A stretch of DNA of 7,677 bases from positions 1 through 7,677 of the forward strand of contig RKRU01000125.1 of the NCBI GenBank assembly GCA_007571225.1, given 5' to 3'. The notes beneath the pieces are model-generated. The model was not told where the DNA came from and did not search any database. It saw only the letters and a list, made by a program, of their open reading frames with translations. Both the position numbers and the translations under genes were made by a program. Below, piece by piece: positions 6,584 to 7,677 of this stretch; within the stretch, counting starts at the first letter, position 1; each line of letters begins with the position of its first letter. The stretch is from Nitrosopumilaceae archaeon (lineage in GTDB: Archaea; Thermoproteota; Nitrososphaeria; Nitrososphaerales; Nitrosopumilaceae).

Positions 6584-6643
6584 CTACAATATCACCAACT
6601 TTGTATTTGAGTATTGGCAAATTACAGTAGTATACCTTTCCAT
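6584..6643 (-). other. Possible 19-codon leader ORF ahead of GINS
   Basis: An ATG at 6643 falls almost exactly at the predicted transcript start. It opens a 19-residue frame (MERYTTVICQYSNTKLVIL) that ends in TAG at 6586-6584, 1 nt before the GINS GTG. If the transcript start is right, this would be a leaderless mini-ORF that delivers ribosomes to the GINS start. The peptide has no recognised relative and chance is a serious alternative. Confidence 0.2.
6591..6596 (-). promoter_or_regulatory. Shine-Dalgarno GGTGAT for the GINS gene
   Basis: On the minus strand GGTGAT pairs with the archaeal 16S rRNA 3' end and lies 8 nt before the GTG at 6582. It supports the GTG start and shows that GINS is probably translated from a leadered mRNA. 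Confidence 0.6.
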
Positions 6644-6667
6644 ACGCCGCCAGCAGGAGGTTGCCCA

Positions 6668-6675
6668 CTTTATAA
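6668..6675 (-). promoter_or_regulatory. TATA box of the gins23-mcm-hel308 operon
   Basis: On the minus strand this reads TTATAAAG, a close match to archaeal TATA boxes. Counting about 26 nt from its centre puts the transcript start near 6643-6647, which leaves a leader of about 60-65 nt before the GINS GTG. No other good TATA box was seen ahead of mcm or hel308, consistent with one transcript for all three genes. Confidence 0.65.
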
Positions 6676-6721
6676 GCATCCAGCAGCAGTAATTATGTTC
6701 CCCACCCCCACCTAGATTCTT

Positions 6722-7277
6722 TCCAGAATGCGGATGCTAGATAGGTACTGTTTACATCTCTCACGCCTGAATGACCGATTCTAGGCACAGATTTGGAAAA
6801 TTGTTTACGCTGGACGTAAACAATTACGCCGCAAAAGCCCTTGCCAAAGAACACGGGGAGAAGACCAAAGAGTTTGTTATAATGTACGAGAACCTTCTTG
6901 ACATATACGACAACGCCAAGACGAAGCGTCGAAAAACCTATGACGAACCCGCACTGGATACGAAACCCATTATATCGGAGATAGACGCGCTTGCAGCCCA
7001 TTATGACACATACGAACAGGGCCAAAAGTTTGCCACCACGCTTTCAAATGCATCAGAAGACCTAACCACGTTTCTTAACCGTCCCGGCATGGATCCCTCA
7101 AACAATGAGGCGTAGCGATCCCTTCGAAAGGTAGTCATTGCGCGCAAGATACGGTTCAGACTAGTCAGCACAACTGGAGCCGAGACGTTTGCACGCATAC
7201 TCTCATGCACCATGACATAGAGAAAATGGGGCCTCAACATCCATGACATGCTGTTGAAGGCCTTGTGCGGGACGTAA
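6722..7277 (+). pseudogene. IS66-family transposase remnant, C-terminal part, two amber codons
   Basis: The plus-strand frame 6771-7277 reads as the C-terminal third of an IS66-type DDE transposase (insertion-sequence recombinase). It includes FATTLSNASEDLTTFLNRPGMDPSNNEA followed, across a TAG at 7113-7115, by RSLRKVVIARKIRFRLVSTTGAETFARILSCTMT, then a second TAG at 7218-7220, and RKWGLNIHDMLLKALCGT before TAA at 7275-7277. The family has Glu in the NNxAER motif (probably the catalytic Glu) and commonly Trp in the TW-K/R segment, so the two ambers fit GAG>TAG and TGG>TAG point mutations. A TGA immediately precedes 6771. The frame ending at 6784 contains CLHLSRL (6749-6769), which may be the family's C-W-x-H-x-x-R block in another phase, suggesting a frameshift near 6775-6790; the left boundary at 6722 is therefore approximate. 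No N-terminal half, no accessory IS66 ORFs and no certain terminal inverted repeats are visible. The element is inactive as it stands. Confidence 0.85.
6801..6823. repeat. Perfect 9-bp inverted repeat inside the IS66 remnant
   Basis: TTGTTTACG (6801-6809) and CGTAAACAA (6815-6823) are exact reverse complements separated by 5 nt (CTGGA). They lie within codons for KLFTLDVNNY of the decayed transposase. Related GTAAAC words occur at 6747-6755 (as ACTGTTTAC) and at 7271-7285 (GACGTAAACAGTTAC). Coincidence in coding DNA is possible. Confidence 0.6.
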
Positions 7278-7302
7278 ACAGTTACAATTGTAGCTTGGTA
7301 AT

Positions 7303-7476
7303 TCAGTGTATTTCTGTTGTGTGTGGGGTAGTTATTAGGCGATCTTGCAGGCTTTCACCGGTTTCTTTATCATTAAACTGAAGGTAGGACTGTCTTTTTT
7401 CCTCGGTATCCAAATCCAGTTCTTTGAATATGGCTTCTATTTTTTCCTTGTCATGTCCAATAGACATATCAGGCAT
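7303..7476 (-). CDS. Small acidic protein of unknown function
   Basis: A 57-residue frame (MPDMSIGHDKEKIEAIFKELDLDTEE...) ending in TGA at 7305-7303. It is hydrophilic, rich in Lys/Glu/Asp and predicted mostly helical, with no signal peptide, cysteine pair or motif that I recognise. Its charged, heptad-like composition looks more like real protein than chance. The frame stays open upstream to an ATG at 7518, which would add MPTFVPKIFIILCQ. I prefer the inner start because AT-rich, TATA-like sequence (minus strand, about 7481-7499) covers the codons of that extension and would place a leaderless start near 7467-7476. It lies downstream of, and in the same direction as, the partial gene at the right edge, and in AT-rich DNA unlike the replication cluster. 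Both start and function are open. Confidence 0.42.
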   Translation of the reverse strand: MPDMSIGHDKEKIEAIFKELDLDTEEKRQSYLQFNDKETGESLQDRLITTPHTTEIH

Positions 7477-7480
7477 CTGG

Positions 7481-7499
7481 CATAAAATAATAAATATTT
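7481..7499 (-). promoter_or_regulatory. AT-rich TATA-like tract before the small ORF
   Basis: On the minus strand this reads AAATATTTATTATTTTATG. A box centred near 7491 would start transcription at about 7465, next to the ATGs at 7476 and 7467. The surroundings are AT-rich, so matches of this kind are expected by chance. Confidence 0.3.
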
Positions 7500-7533
7500 T
7501 TGGAACAAATGTGGGCATCTAATTGTACCAAAA

Positions 7534-7677
7534 TTAGATTGGCATAGTACTTCTCATTGGTTTCTGTATGTTCTTTGGCATATTACTCCTAGAAAATATA
7601 AAATTGGTGGATCTTTTTTTGAACTTTTCTTGCACACAGTCAGCTATGCTTTTATCATCACATGGCACCTCAAACAG
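7534..7677 (-). CDS. 3' end of an unrecognised gene, partial at right edge
   Basis: A minus-strand frame enters from the right edge and runs 47 codons to TAA at 7536-7534. The end reads LFEVPCDDKSIADC, then VQEKFKKRSTNFIFSRSN and a basic Met/Lys/Pro-rich tail. The mix of acidic, basic and aromatic residues with no stop is consistent with a real C-terminus. I do not recognise the family. It is codirectional with the small ORF that follows 15-57 nt downstream, depending on the start used. The DNA is AT-rich and unlike the left part of the window, suggesting accessory origin. Only 47 residues are visible, so chance cannot be excluded. Confidence 0.45.
   Translation of the reverse strand: MFEVPCDDKSIADCVQEKFKKRSTNFIFSRSNMPKNIQKPMRSTMPI

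Noticed and set aside
7640..7665. Minus-strand GTGATGAT followed by CTGA, like box C and D of a guide RNA
   Set aside because: The spacing between the boxes is short, no terminal stem or second box pair was seen, and the site lies inside a likely coding frame.

Overview
The window looks like a piece of a Nitrososphaerota (Thaumarchaeota) chromosome. The evidence is the co-occurrence of an archaeal GINS subunit, a single archaeal MCM and a Hel308 helicase, together with two small proteins that resemble thaumarchaeal families (a DUF6659-like protein and a two-CxxC protein). The translated genes use ATA (Ile) and AGG (Arg) often, and the core is moderately GC-rich. A Cenarchaeum/Nitrosopumilus-type marine or sponge-associated lineage is a reasonable guess, but the sequence alone does not prove it.

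Layout: positions 1-515 (minus) hold the 5' part of a small zinc-ribbon protein that runs off the left edge. Positions 516-981 are a long divergent intergenic region. Positions 982-1377 (plus) encode a DUF6659-like protein with a strong Shine-Dalgarno (SD) sequence and a TTG start. Positions 1378-1554 are a convergent intergenic spacer with a hairpin over the stop codon and a TCACAA hexamer array. From 6582 down to 1555 (minus) lies a tight three-gene replication cluster, GINS (Gins23 type) -> MCM -> Hel308. GINS and MCM are separated by 1 nt, and MCM and Hel308 overlap by 4 nt (ATGA). A clear TATA box (6668-6675) lies upstream of GINS, so the cluster probably makes one transcript that joins replisome assembly/unwinding with fork repair.

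To the right of the replication cluster the sequence becomes accessory. Positions about 6722-7277 (plus) carry the C-terminal part of a decayed IS66-family transposase with two in-frame TAG codons and a probable frameshift. Beyond it the DNA is visibly AT-rich and holds one small unrecognised ORF (minus) and the 3' end of another minus-strand gene that enters from the right edge.

No CRISPR array, rRNA or tRNA was recognised. The most useful points are the replication operon with lineage-type insertions in Hel308 and MCM, the amber-interrupted IS66 remnant beside its promoter, and the repeat/hairpin structure between the convergent genes. I found no convincing case for an entirely new system.
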